From Protonemura montana (taxonomy: Eukaryota > Arthropoda > Insecta > Plecoptera > Nemouridae): a stretch of DNA of 64,000 nt. Location of the stretch: positions 15,853,001-15,917,000 of the forward strand of contig OX387610.1 in the NCBI GenBank assembly GCA_947568835.1, written 5' to 3'. Below, piece after piece: positions 36,601 through 43,585 of the stretch (position 1 is its first letter; the number at the start of each line of letters is the position of its first letter). Below the pieces are notes generated by a model. It saw only the letters and a program-made list of their open reading frames with translations, was not told where the DNA came from and made no database searches. Both the position numbers and the translations under genes were made by a program.

Positions 36601-39600
36601 CAGCTGGCTGGATCCTATGCTCTATCCAGGTTATTTGAGATCAGCTGGCTAGAGCCTATGCTCTATCCAGGTTATTTGAGATCAGCTGGCTGGATCCTAT
36701 GCTCTATACAGGTTATTTGAGATCAGCTGGCTAGATCCTAAGTTCTATCCATGTTATTTAAGATATGTGGTCTTCACATACCCGAGGCAGACTTGATTTT
36801 GTAGCCGCCGCCCGCTCCGGTAGCGAGGATGGTTCTCACGACTGTGATTTTGTTGCCGTAAAGTTCGGCCTTGTACGGGTAGAGTCCGTCGTTCTTCAGC
36901 GTCACCTCAACCACGGCGGCCTTTTCACCTTTCTTGACGAAACCTGCACAAAGCAAGAAAAGCATCGACCACCAATGAGTTGAAACAAATGCCATGCAAT
37001 GCAGTCTCAAGACTTGGGCAGATAAAAACTGAGACAGGTAAAAATAATGGGTTTAATTTTTTAATTAAATTGAAGGAATATCTTAATTGAGAGTTTAAAG
37101 TCTGATCTAAATAAGTATCTAAAAAAACACACACCTAATGAGGTCAAAAAAAAGTTCATAAAGAGGAATTAGAGGAATGTTAGAGAGTAACGTAGAGTGA
37201 GAGGAACATTTATGTTAATCTGCCTCATTTTCGACTGACTTCCGTCCCATTCCATCGTGGGCTCAGTCCTCATGCCTTTATTCGGAGAGGAAAGAGAACA
37301 TACTTTCCTGCCACCTGTTGTTTCATGGTTTTAAATGACAAAACTGTTGCCCGGTATTACAAAATTTTTCAAGCTCGAGTCTAGCTTCTTGTTCTGAATT
37401 TTTTAATTTTTGAATAAATCTCAATGAGATTGAAAGCCGCCATTTGGCTGTTGTCCCATTTTAACCTGGAAGTTGAGACAGTTGTGATCCTAAACCTAAA
37501 CAAATTATCTACGTTGATAGCTGCCATTAAACTTGCGCTTCATCACTTTAGATGTGCCAAAATGGTTGGTCTTTGAAGTTAACAAAACCATATTTCTGGC
37601 AATTAAAACTAACTATAGAATAATTTGGCAAATATCATAACTGACATAGCAATAAGCACAAGCATTGCACACAAGGATCTTAAAACTTGGTTATCATATG
37701 GGACTGACACAATTGACCTAGCTATAAGCACATGCATAGCACACAAGGATCTTAAAACTTGGTTCTCATATGGGACTGCACACAATTGACATAGCAATAA
37801 GCACAAGCATAGCACACAAGGATCTTAAAACTTGGTTATCATATGGGACTGACACAATTGACCTAGCTATAAGCACATGCATAGCACACAAGGATCTTAA
37901 AACTTGGTTATCATATGGGACTGCACACAATTGACATAGCAATAAGCACATGCATAGCACACAAGGATCTTAAAACTTGGTTATCATATGGGACTGCACA
38001 CAATTGACATAGCAATAAGCACAAGCATAGCACACAAGGATCTTAAAACTTGGTTCTCATATGGGACTGCACACAATTGACATAGTGATAAGCACATGCA
38101 TAGCACACAAGGATCTTAAAACTTGGTTATCATATGGGACTGTACACAATTGACATAGCAATAAGCACAAGCATAGCACACAAGGATCTTAAAACTTGGT
38201 TATCATATGGGACTGCACACAATTGACATAGCAATAAGTACAAGCATAGCACACAAGGATCTTAAAACTTGGTTATCATATGGGACTGCACACAATTGAA
38301 ATAGCAATAAGCACAAGCATAGCACACAAGGATCTTAAAACTTGGTTATCATATGGGACTGCACACAATTGACAATGTCAGATGATTTGTTTTGGTTTTC
38401 AGAATTACAACTTCAGAACCGCTAGAAAAGAGACTTGTTCACTCACTTTTGAGACTGTTCCCTCGGTTGGTAGCGCTGGCCTTGCCTCCCAGACCGACCA
38501 CGAGACCGAGCAGGACAGCACTCTTGCCACTTCCATTGCGACCCACCACGAAGTTTATCCGCGGGTTGAACGTAACTTCCAGCGCGTCGTGACACATGAA
38601 GTTACGCAGGTACAGTCGCTCCACAATGCCACTGCACGAGCTCTGCAACGGATGGAGATTGTCAGTGACAGAAGCTTTTACTAGGAACACTAATAATCTC
38701 TCATATGGCATCAATAGAATCAGAGTGACTGTGAGTATTCACAGCCTCTTGGTTCTTCTCCTTGGAAATCCATCATTCTTATCAAATACACTAAAATCCT
38801 CTCAAACATAACGGATACCCAAGTAGCTCAATTGGTTAGAGCAACACCTGCGACAGGTGGAGATCGGGGTCCAAGTAGCTCAATTGGTTAGAGCAACACC
38901 CACTACAGCTGGTGATCGGGGTCCAAGTAGCTCAACTGGTTAGAGCAACACCCGCGACAGGTGGAGATCGGGGTGTGAGTCTCATTGAGGTTATTGGTGC
39001 TACTAATATTAAAATAATTTGCACATTTGAAGTTGATAACAGACTTTACAGTAGCGGTTGATGTTTGCGATGACAATGGAAGTCAAGCTCATGCTACTCA
39101 ATTACGCACATTTCAATTTTTATAACTTTGAAAGAATGAGAGGTGTATATATATAAGCAAGGAAGACTGCTCGGTGCTATTGTGGAGAATTTTGAAGAAA
39201 TCTTTAGGAATTAGACGTTTTGACGAGTTGCCTTTGTCGTTGTTAAAGAAGTTATTACAAATTTTTACAAATTTTTCGACAAGTGCACCACGCGACGCCA
39301 GTGTGAATGACTATTTGACTAAAAATAATTATTTGTACACATTTTATTTTTATTGACCTGTTACTATGTGATCAATTATGGGCGCTATATTATGTCAACA
39401 TTTTGTTAAAATATTTTATGTTTACTTATAAAAAAAAAAATCAGTAATTTTATATTTTATTTTATTTTTTGTGGTTCTTTTGTTATCGGAAAATTGTCAG
39501 GACTGCTTGTAACCCTTGATAAAGTAACAGGTACAAGTTACGAAACGTTGGGAAATTCAGTTGTTCTTCACTTAGCATTCAAAACCCAGTTGAAATAGTT

Positions 39601-39886
39601 TTTGTTAAAACTAGTGCTAAGGATAAATCAAGTAGACATGAGTCTAAAAACCATCATAAAATTTTAGTCTTTGGTAAGTTGCACTCCCTGTCTTTGCCTT
39701 GTTCATCAAATCATTATCTCTGGAGTTAAGATTAATAATTACCTTCGGAGGTGTTGCTAGCTCCGCGAGATGGAACTGGCTGAATTGCCCCTCCTCTGCC
39801 TCCTCTGCCTCCTCCTCTTCTTCACCACTTTCCTCATGGCCACGTTTCCTCGAGGCAGGTTCCCTGCGTGAAGTAACAGAAGGCAT
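12642..39886 (-). CDS. SMC6: SMC6, structural maintenance of chromosomes protein 6 (19 coding exons)
   Basis: Nuclear ATPase of the SMC5/6 complex, acting in recombination repair and replication-fork stability. Exons in transcription order: 39886-39743, 38642-38447, 36943-36782, 35688-35473, 34384-34236, 33432-33302, 32319-32118, 31186-30965, 29945-29719, 28254-28173, 27501-27379, 26378-26188, 25256-25040, 22782-22612, 20927-20740, 18478-18313, 16695-16582, 16289-16089, 12791-12642. All boundaries are GT-AG and all phases agree, giving 3252 nt and 1083 aa. Seen in order: acidic N-terminus; Walker A GRNGSGKS (82-89); ATNRG; Q-loop Gln near 198; coiled coil about 240-470; hinge about 475-680; second coiled coil about 690-935; signature LSGGERS (1000-1006); Walker B FMDEFD with catalytic Glu near 1029; FVFLTPQ near the end. 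The start Met at 39886 follows a TTTATTTGCAG acceptor at 39900, so a 5' UTR intron is likely. The C-terminus ends about 20-25 residues earlier than in vertebrates. Confidence 0.96.
12825..16078. repeat. 78-bp minisatellite filling SMC6 intron 18
   Basis: About 42 copies of a 78-bp unit containing CAAGCATGGATGTGTACAGC and GGGAGCCAGGGACATGTGTG. The array begins about 12 bases after the exon-18 donor (16088) and ends about 30 bases before the exon-19 acceptor. Variant units form higher-order repeats: the TGCTGC variant recurs at 13101, 14193 and 15363 (14 and 15 units apart). Because 78 is divisible by 3 the array is open in long frames on both strands. Confidence 0.97.
16305..16530 (+). repeat. 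5S-derived SINE fragments in SMC6 intron 17
   Basis: Two partial heads with CACCGAAGTTAAGCA and TATTGGATGGGTGACCA or a diverged equivalent, and one GTTGGAAACACCGGTTCTCG start. No SINE body follows. They nearly fill the 292-bp intron between exons 17 and 18. Confidence 0.75.
16712..17012. repeat. 11-bp minisatellite in SMC6 intron 16
   Basis: About 27 tandem copies of ACGGCTCAAAC with A/G alternation (CACGG or CACAG). On the minus strand the array ends some 15-20 bases from the exon-17 acceptor at 16696. It runs out into degenerate CTCAAAGTCAGA-type units up to about 17045. Confidence 0.97.
17100..17400. repeat. Dispersed AT-rich repeat
   Basis: The segment with TTTGGCCGTTTTGCTTTAAT, CAATGAATCAGCTTTG and AAATATTGCTACGCTCATC has a diverged relative in the same orientation at about 49790-49945. 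It contains no ORF. Its boundaries are not clear. Confidence 0.55.
17500..17775 (+). pseudogene. LINE 3'-end relic in SMC6 intron 16
   Basis: The plus-strand frame reads [20 protein letters not shown], then [17 protein letters not shown]. This is the extreme C-terminus of an APE-type LINE ORF2, equivalent to LPTTLKETRTDRNIFKSRVK and LIEHCFYTIDEYTK at 43.3-43.4 kb. Everything upstream is lost. Confidence 0.75.
18081..18277. repeat. 197-bp near-perfect palindrome beside SMC6 exon 16
   Basis: The left arm (TGATAATGTTGTGGTAAGTA, ACGGACTTGCTCTGG, TGACTTGTGGTCCTAAAAGG) recurs as its reverse complement on the right arm with about 60 matching bases, and the centre contains smaller palindromes around AAAGGTCCTTTAGGGACC. 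The right arm together with CGGCTCTGAACCACTTCACC reaches to within about 15 bases of the exon-16 donor (18312). One arm of the same element is present at 51083-51172. Confidence 0.9.
18520..20548. repeat. 47-bp minisatellite in SMC6 intron 15
   Basis: About 43 copies of a 47-bp unit including GTTAAACCGTTGAGTGTGCA and GGTTCTAGGTAGAGACAGAA. Some units are 45 or 43 bp long (missing TG or GC), and two lack the AAACCGTTGAGTGT part (near 19692 and 19965), giving useful higher-order markers. It occupies about 90% of the intron. Confidence 0.97.
20950..21340. other. SMC6 intron 14, left part; no gene
   Basis: Unique-looking AT-rich sequence. A segment at about 21084-21130 (ACCCTTGATGAACTAACAGG) resembles the one at 39510-39550, suggesting decayed ends of the same retroelement type. 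Confidence 0.4.
21345..22135. mobile_element. Composite tRNA-SINE with nine tandem tRNA-like heads
   Basis: A minus-oriented SINE end (21345-21470) abuts a plus-oriented copy whose flank reads GTGACTGTGAGTATTCACAG and CTCATCAAATACACTAAAAT. From 21610 a 52-bp unit (CCAAGTAGCTCAATTGGTTA, GAGCAACACCCGCGACAGG, TGGAGATCGGGG) is repeated about nine times. Only the last unit continues into the B-box GGGTTCGAGTCC and the closing GGGCATCGATTTTTGAGACG. Confidence 0.9.
22200..22232 (+). repeat. Poly-G tract in SMC6 intron 14
   Basis: A run of about 30 bases is almost pure G, interrupted by single A residues. On the transcribed SMC6 strand this is a C-rich run; the plus strand could form a G-quadruplex. 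Confidence 0.85.
22793..24988. repeat. 41-bp minisatellite filling SMC6 intron 13
   Basis: About 53 copies of a 41-bp unit containing CTGATCTCAAATAACCTGGA and TAGAGCATAGGATCCAGCC. The array stops about 10-18 bases from the exon-14 acceptor. The same unit, inverted, forms the array in intron 3 (35.8-36.8 kb), and in this orientation it recurs at 62.7-63.2 kb and 63.9-64.0 kb. Confidence 0.98.
25265..26145. repeat. 73-bp minisatellite in SMC6 intron 12
   Basis: About 12 copies of a 73-bp unit with CCATATGATAACCAAGTTTT, AAGATCCTTGTGTGC and TATGCTTGTGCTTATTGC. A three-unit higher-order pattern (TATTAATTGTGTG, then CTATATG, then GTGCAATGC) repeats three times. It starts about 10-15 bases from the exon-13 acceptor. 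The family is inverted relative to introns 2 and 9. Confidence 0.97.
26520..27365. repeat. 60-bp minisatellite in SMC6 intron 11
   Basis: About 14 copies of a 60-bp unit (GGTCACTGCTTGGTGCTATG, GTGGTGCTAGTTAGCACGG, ACTGACAGTAATACCAG). A TACGAATCACCGCTCTAGG spacer interrupts it near 26828 and 27333. The unit length is divisible by 3, so frames stay open on both strands. It ends close to the exon-11 donor at 27378. Confidence 0.97.
27565..28012. repeat. ~114-bp tandem repeat in SMC6 intron 10
   Basis: Nearly four copies of a unit including ACCAAACGTTGAATCTACCA, CCTATGCTAGGCCATGATAT and GAAGCTCTGTCAGGTGATC. Copies are 95% or more alike by eye. Confidence 0.93.
28320..28580. repeat. 73-bp minisatellite, short array in SMC6 intron 9
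   Basis: About 3.4 copies of the 73-bp family of introns 2 and 12 (CACAAGGATCTTAAAACTTG, GTTATCATATGGGACTGCAC, CATAGCAATAAGCACAAGC). It has the intron-2 orientation. The array begins close to the exon-10 acceptor side of the intron. Confidence 0.95.
28588..29075. repeat. ~72-bp minisatellite in SMC6 intron 9
   Basis: Six to seven copies of a unit with CTCTGTGTTATTCTTATGGG, CCATGTTTTTCCAAGCAGTC and GGTGCTAGTGGTTGAACAAT. It follows directly on the 73-bp array, joined inside a partial unit. Confidence 0.95.
29270..29705 (-). mobile_element. 5S rRNA-derived SINE, nearly full length
   Basis: Minus-strand copy. The 5S-like head (ATCACCGAAGTTAAGC part near 29640, GGGTGACTATC) is at the right. The body follows with CAGCATGGATTTGTGGAGG, CCGTCCTTCGGAAGGGACG, TGCCGGCACCGGG and the tail GACCAGTGCCACATG to about 29275. 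It carries a single head, in contrast to the amplified copy in intron 5. Confidence 0.85.
29985..30065. repeat. Dispersed ~80-bp repeat
   Basis: CTTAGCATTCAAAACCCAGT, TGAAATAGTTTTTGTTAAAA and AGTAGACATGAGTCT occur almost unchanged at 39570-39650, and a diverged copy lies at about 60880-60925. CTTAGCA near the left is answered by TGCTAAG. Confidence 0.75.
30120..30915 (+). mobile_element. tRNA-SINE with 13 tandem heads in SMC6 intron 8
   Basis: The flank CTGTCATTCTCATCAAATAC, then about 13 copies of the 52-bp tRNA-like head (CAAGTAGCTCAATTGGTTAG), then one B-box-like GGGTTCAAGTCC and TTGGTCACTAATTTTCA. Most heads lack a B-box because the repeat unit ends at GATCGGGG. The array fills most of the intron. 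Confidence 0.92.
31225..32038. repeat. 16-bp minisatellite in SMC6 intron 7
   Basis: About 50 copies of TAGCAATAACTTGACA, with interspersed 13-bp units (AACCTGACAGCAAT) and AGAAACTTATCATAGC variants that define larger blocks of about 100 bp. It starts about 40 bases from the exon-8 acceptor and covers about 87% of the intron. Confidence 0.97.
32395..32835. repeat. ~84-bp tandem repeat in SMC6 intron 6
   Basis: About five copies of an AT-rich unit with TTAGTATCATAGTTTGTAGG, TATGTTCCTACCACACTAG and ACTATACCATCAGAATTATT. Confidence 0.93.
32836..32950 (+). repeat. LINE 3' UTR tail, copy 1
   Basis: The segment TTTTAACTGTATTTTATTAA, ATTACTTTTATGTACTATCC, TTAATGGCTTGTAAAT ends in AAGGAAATCAATCAATCAA. 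The same segment is at 40110-40245. A shared 3' end with a short (CAAT)n tail is typical of a LINE 3' UTR. Confidence 0.7.
32985..33250 (-). mobile_element. tRNA-derived SINE with a single intact-looking head
   Basis: Minus-strand copy in SMC6 intron 6: AGTGTCCAAGTAGCTCAATT, GGTTAGAGCAACACCCGCG, then GATCGGGATTCGATGCCCCG and GTTTGGGCATCAATTTT. It has both A-box-like TAGCTCAATTGGTTAGAGC and a B-box, preceded by the AGTGACTGTGAGTATTCACA flank. The anticodon-loop positions lack the normal U33 and the acceptor stem is poor, so it is not a functional tRNA gene. Confidence 0.88.
33595..34196 (-). repeat. 5S-SINE heads in a tandem array in SMC6 intron 5
   Basis: Six to seven copies of a 91-bp unit on the minus strand: AAGTTAAGCAACACTGCGCT, GGTATTGGATGGGTGACCA, ATCATACACATGACCAGTTC. 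It keeps the C-box-like part of the 5S internal promoter in every unit. No SINE body follows; the array runs almost to the exon-5 donor (34235). Confidence 0.92.
34395..35462. repeat. 78-bp minisatellite filling SMC6 intron 4
   Basis: About 13.7 copies of the same 78-bp unit as in intron 18, in the same orientation. On the transcribed strand the array starts about 10 bases after the exon-4 donor GTAAGC and ends about 12-17 bases before the exon-5 acceptor GGTTTTAG. The units are more uniform than those of intron 18 and lack its higher-order variants. Confidence 0.97.
35845..36768. repeat. 41-bp minisatellite in SMC6 intron 3
   Basis: About 22 copies of the 41-bp family (GATCAGCTGGCTGGATCCTA, TGCTCTATCCAGGTTATTTG) in the orientation opposite to intron 13. 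It ends about 15 bases from the exon-3 donor at 36781. Confidence 0.97.
37620..38375. repeat. 73-bp minisatellite in SMC6 intron 2
   Basis: About ten copies of the 73-bp family (CACAATTGACATAGCAATAA, GCACAAGCATAGCACACAAG, GATCTTAAAACTTGGTTATC). Its orientation is opposite to the intron-12 array and equal to that of intron 9. The remaining intron (36944-37620) is AT-rich and carries no gene. Confidence 0.97.
38705..39005 (+). mobile_element. tRNA-SINE with three tandem heads in SMC6 intron 1
   Basis: The AGAGTGACTGTGAGTATTCA flank, CTTATCAAATACACTAAAAT, then three tRNA-like heads with the 52-bp period (AAGTAGCTCAATTGGTTAGA). The last one has lost a proper B-box (GGGGTGTGAGTC). An early stage of the amplification seen at 21.6 and 30.2 kb. 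Confidence 0.88.
39505..39560 (+). other. Hammerhead-like core, decayed
   Basis: CCTTGATAAA is followed by GTAAC, a short loop, GTTAC and GAAACGTTGG. This resembles a hammerhead core (CUGAUGA, stem II, GAAAC) with substitutions, the kind left by Penelope-like or other retroelement ends. Pairing of stem II (GTAAC/GTTAC) is exact, but the core does not fully match, so activity is unlikely. Confidence 0.3.
39570..39650. repeat. Dispersed ~80-bp repeat, second copy
   Basis: Same sequence and orientation as 29985-30065, about 92 bases from the SMC6 exon-1 donor (39742). Confidence 0.75.
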
Positions 39887-40099
39887 CTCGTAACTCGCCC
39901 TGCAAATAAAACATGTCGACATGGAGAACATGAAACGAAGATCACAAACCCACGCTAAAGTAGCCTAAAGATACATTTATAAACCTTGACCATCATTTAG
40001 AAGATGTTTAGTTGGCAACAGCAGAGGAAGAGAATCAGTAAATGACAACCCAGTTGCCTCTTCAGTGGGTCTCAAACACATTCACAACAAACATCATTA

Positions 40100-40245
40100 T
40101 TAATATTATTATTATCATTATTATTTTAACTGTATTTTATTAATATTACTTTTATGTACTACCCTGACGATCCCTGACAGGATTAATGGCTTGTAAATGT
40201 TTTTTTTATTTTTTATTTAAGCCAAATAAGGAAATCAATCAATCG
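40100..40245 (+). repeat. LINE 3' UTR tail, copy 2
   Basis: Near-identical to 32836-32950 with the tail AAGGAAATCAATCAATCG. It lies upstream of SMC6, in the region where its promoter should be. Confidence 0.7.
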
Positions 40246-40384
40246 ATCTCATTCAATAGGCTGTCATTATTCATCTCAAACTATTTTTACGGTAATTTTC
40301 TTTTCTTATTCCTATTAATGTTGCGAGGGAGTTTCGGTACTAAAACGTCACAACCTGTCAAACTCGAATAACTCCAAATTGACG

Positions 40385-40708
40385 TTGGATTCGTTGCTGT
40401 ATTAGGATGAACTCTTAATTAAATTGCAAACGCTTGCAATGCGAGGGGTATTTTATTATTATTATTTTATTATTGTGGCGTGATATAGCGTCACTAGAAT
40501 CAGATTGACTGTGAGTATTCACAGCCTCTTGGTTCTACTCCTTGGAGAACTGTCATTCTCATCAAATACACTAGAATCTTCTCAAAAAGCCAATGGTTCA
40601 ATGGCTCAATACCCCCTCAATGATAGCTCAATGGTTCAGAGCAACACCCGCGACAGGTGGAGATCGGGGTTCGAGTCCACGTTTGGGCATCAATTTTTGA
40701 GACGGTTA
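40385..40708 (+). mobile_element. tRNA-derived SINE, diverged copy
   Basis: Has the GCAAACGCTTGCAATGCGAGG piece, the GACTGTGAGTATTCACAGCC hairpin flank, a damaged A-box (AGCTCAATGGTTCAGAGC), an intact B-box GGGTTCGAGTCC and GGGCATCAATTTTTGAGACG. It directly precedes the LINE complex. Confidence 0.82.
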
Positions 40709-40941
40709 CTCACTAGCCCTAAATCACAGCCCATCAATACCATTACGCAAACCGCCAACTTCTAGGCTACCATCATCTCAACGTTCTGCCTAAACAACCG
40801 ACTTGCGCTACAGCCTTCCAAATCCACCTTCATAAACTTCCACACAAAAACCAAACTCCCTAACTCCACGCCACTCATACGGGTCAACAATAAGATAATC
40901 CCCAGCGCCACATCAACTAAATTTCTGGGGATCCACATAAC
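40709..40941 (+). pseudogene. Older LINE (host of nested insertion), 5' part
   Basis: The frame reads NRLALQPSKSTFINFHTK, then IPSATSTKFLGIHI, the RT thumb/connection region where APE-type LINEs have L-S-x-N-x-x-K-T and V-K-F-L-G-I-x-I-D. The text breaks off after FLGIHIT and resumes at 43586 with PDLDWSIHTQKTLSKIKS, so the intervening 2.6 kb is an insertion. Confidence 0.85.
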
Positions 40942-43450
40942 TACCATAATTACCAGATTAGAAAGGGAGGGTAAAAGGATCATTATCCTCTGTGACCTTA
41001 ACATCGACTTCATGACCCAAAACAAAAATAGGAACAAACTTGAAAATATACTCGCATTGCACAACATGACCCCAAACGTCAACTTCCCAACACGGGTCAC
41101 CAGGACAACAAGCACGGCCATAGACAACGTGATATCCAACTTTACTCTAGGAAAAAAACCAAAATCAGTTGAGACAGGGCTCTCAGACCACTATGGTCAA
41201 GCAGTGTCAGTAAAAATAACAGCTAAAGAGCAGGGAAGCAAAACAACCACCAAGAGAATAATATCAGAAATTAAGCTGGAAGAGTTCAAAGAAGAGCTAG
41301 CGCATCAAAACTGGCAAGAAATAACTGCTGCAGCTACAACAGACGACAAATTCAACCACTTTCTCAAAATCTTTCTATCAGCGTACGAGATAAAGTTCCC
41401 AAAAAAGAAGTACACCGCACGGAGCAACCGGAACAAGAGTAAACCCTGGATGACACAAGAGATAAAAGAAATCTGCATGCGCAAAAGGAGAACATACTTG
41501 CTCACGAGGAAAAGATTTGGAGAAAAACACGAGAAGGAACTACAAGCATTGAAAAAAAAAGTACAAAGACTAGTCCGGAGAAGTAAAAGAAGCTGGAATG
41601 ACGCAGCCATCAAGAAAGCAAAAAACAAGAACAGTGCTTCATGGGATATCATTCACGAATGCCTAAGTAAGAAGAAATTGGGCGAGGCAGGCAAAAATCA
41701 GCCTAAAAGATGGAAGATACTACTGGATGAGAAGATAACATCAAACGGAAAGGAAATAACAACAGCATTCAACGACTACTTTACTTCAGTGGCGGCAAGA
41801 ACAATCAATGATCCCACAGACACTCGACAAGAATGCATGAACAAACTTCAAAACCTCCCGACACCTGCAAACCTAATGCAGCTCGAGCCCACAACTTACA
41901 GAGAGATTATCGATATCATCAAGGGCCTAAAGGAGAAGAAATCATGGGGATGGGACGAGGTGCCGTGCAAAGTTGTAAAAAAAGTTAGCTTCCAGATAGC
42001 CGGCCCCCTGGCGGAAATATGCAACCATTCACTCGCGACTGGAGAGTTCCCAGCGGCTGCCAAGTGGACAATAGTGAAGCCAATCTACAAAAACAAAGGA
42101 CCGACCACCGAAAAGGATAACTACCGCCCGATCGCACTCCTCACGTACTTTGCTAAAATCATAGAAAAAGTATTCCTAGTCAGACTAAACAAGTTCTTGG
42201 CCGATAACAACGTAGTGTGCAAAAACCAACACGGCTTTCGTAAGGGGCATTCGACGAGCACAGCGATATATGCGATGACCCATCGAATAACAAGAGCGCT
42301 AGAAGACAAAACAAAGGTAAGCGCAATCATGTGCGATCTTACCAAGGCATTTGACACTATCAATCATGGAGCACTAATTGGGAAACTAGGCCACTATGGA
42401 ATCAGGGGCGCGGCGGGGAAGTGGGTTGAATCATACCTGTCTGGCAGGCTGCAAGCGGTGGAACTATGCATAGAAGGCGAAAACGTATCATCACATTGGA
42501 ATCCCATCCAGACCGGACTGCCACAGGGGTCGTTACTTGCCCCAATACTTTTTACCCTCTATATCAATGACCTTCCTGACAACATGAGAAGCGAGTGCAC
42601 CGACACCTTACTGTTCGCGGACGACACGAGCCTGATAGTCACAGGCGCAAATGAGGAGAAACTGACATTAAACATCAAACAGACCCTGACAAGAATCGAA
42701 GAGTGGTTCAAAATAAACAAACTAAAGTTGAACAGTGAGAAAACAAATATAATCAAATTCTCAGTGAGAGGAAACTCAAGAACCACAGAAGAAGGCACGA
42801 TTAAAACAGTGAACAACAGCACTTTCCTGGGACTAGAAATCGACCATAGACTCAAGTGGAAAAGCCACATTGAGAAACTAAAAAAAAGACTGAATGCAGC
42901 GTGCTTTGGACTTAAGATCCTAGCAAAGGAAGTAAGTTTACCTACCCTCAAGATGGCCTTCCACGCAAATGTCCAATCCCTGGTACGCTACGGAATAATA
43001 GTCTGGGGAGGGGGACCAATTGCGAGAAATATATTCATTCTACAAAAAAGGGCGTTACGAATAATAAAGAGAGCTAAAAAACGAAAATCATGTAGACCCA
43101 TCTTTAAAGAACTAGAAATTTTAACGGTGGCCTCACTTTACATCCTAGAGGTACTTTTGTTTGTAATTGACAATCCTGGTGCTTTTACATCAACCCAAGA
43201 AGTACACGGGAAAAACACGAGAAGAAAAGAAATTCGTGTAATAGAAAATGTGAAATTAGACATCTCCAGGCGTGACGCTTCATTTGCCGGTGCTATCCTT
43301 TTTAATACTTTACCGACGACCCTGAAAGAAACAAGAACGGACCGAAACATTTTTAAGAGCAGGGTCAAAACTTTTTTAATAGAGCATTGCTTTTATACCA
43401 TCGACGAGTACACTAAACGACAGAATTGCAATTGTTCTACTTGTAAATAA
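40942..43450 (+). CDS. LINE ORF2: partial APE endonuclease plus reverse transcriptase
   Basis: The open frame continues upstream of the Met at 41012 to the truncation point, reading IIILCDLNIDF (endonuclease D-N motif), then TTSTAIDNVISNF and LSDHYGQ (its C-terminal SDH motif). The RT domain follows: NYRPIALLTYFAKIIEKV (about residue 370 of the 812-aa frame from 41012), HGFRKGHSTSTAI, LTKAFDTINH, GLPQGSLLAPILFTLYIND, and the catalytic FADD at residue 535 (nt 42614). Then KLNSEKTN, FLGLEIDHRLKWKSHIEK, and a C-terminus with CNCSTCK. This belongs to the Jockey/CR1-like broad group; I cannot fix the clade. The RT is complete but the endonuclease is truncated, so it is not autonomous. Confidence 0.92.
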
Positions 43451-43585
43451 ATTTTATTATATTGACGTATTTCAATGCTCCTAAGTGTATCTATGTATTA
43501 TTTTATACTTTTATTGGAGCGTGTGTGTAATTTAAAAAAAAAACTTATGTACAACGAAATAAAGAACCTTTGAAATTGAAATTGA
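40942..43585 (+). mobile_element. 5'-truncated non-LTR retrotransposon nested in an older LINE
   Basis: It starts inside the endonuclease domain and ends with the short tail TTGAAATTGAAATTGAA. It interrupts the older element between FLGIHIT and PDLDWS. The shared AAC at both edges allows a target-site duplication of at most 3 bp. Its ORF is uninterrupted, suggesting a recent insertion compared with the host LINE. Confidence 0.88.

Noticed and set aside
41305-43368. Minus-strand ORFs opposite the LINE
   Set aside because: Shadow frames of the reverse-transcriptase ORF.
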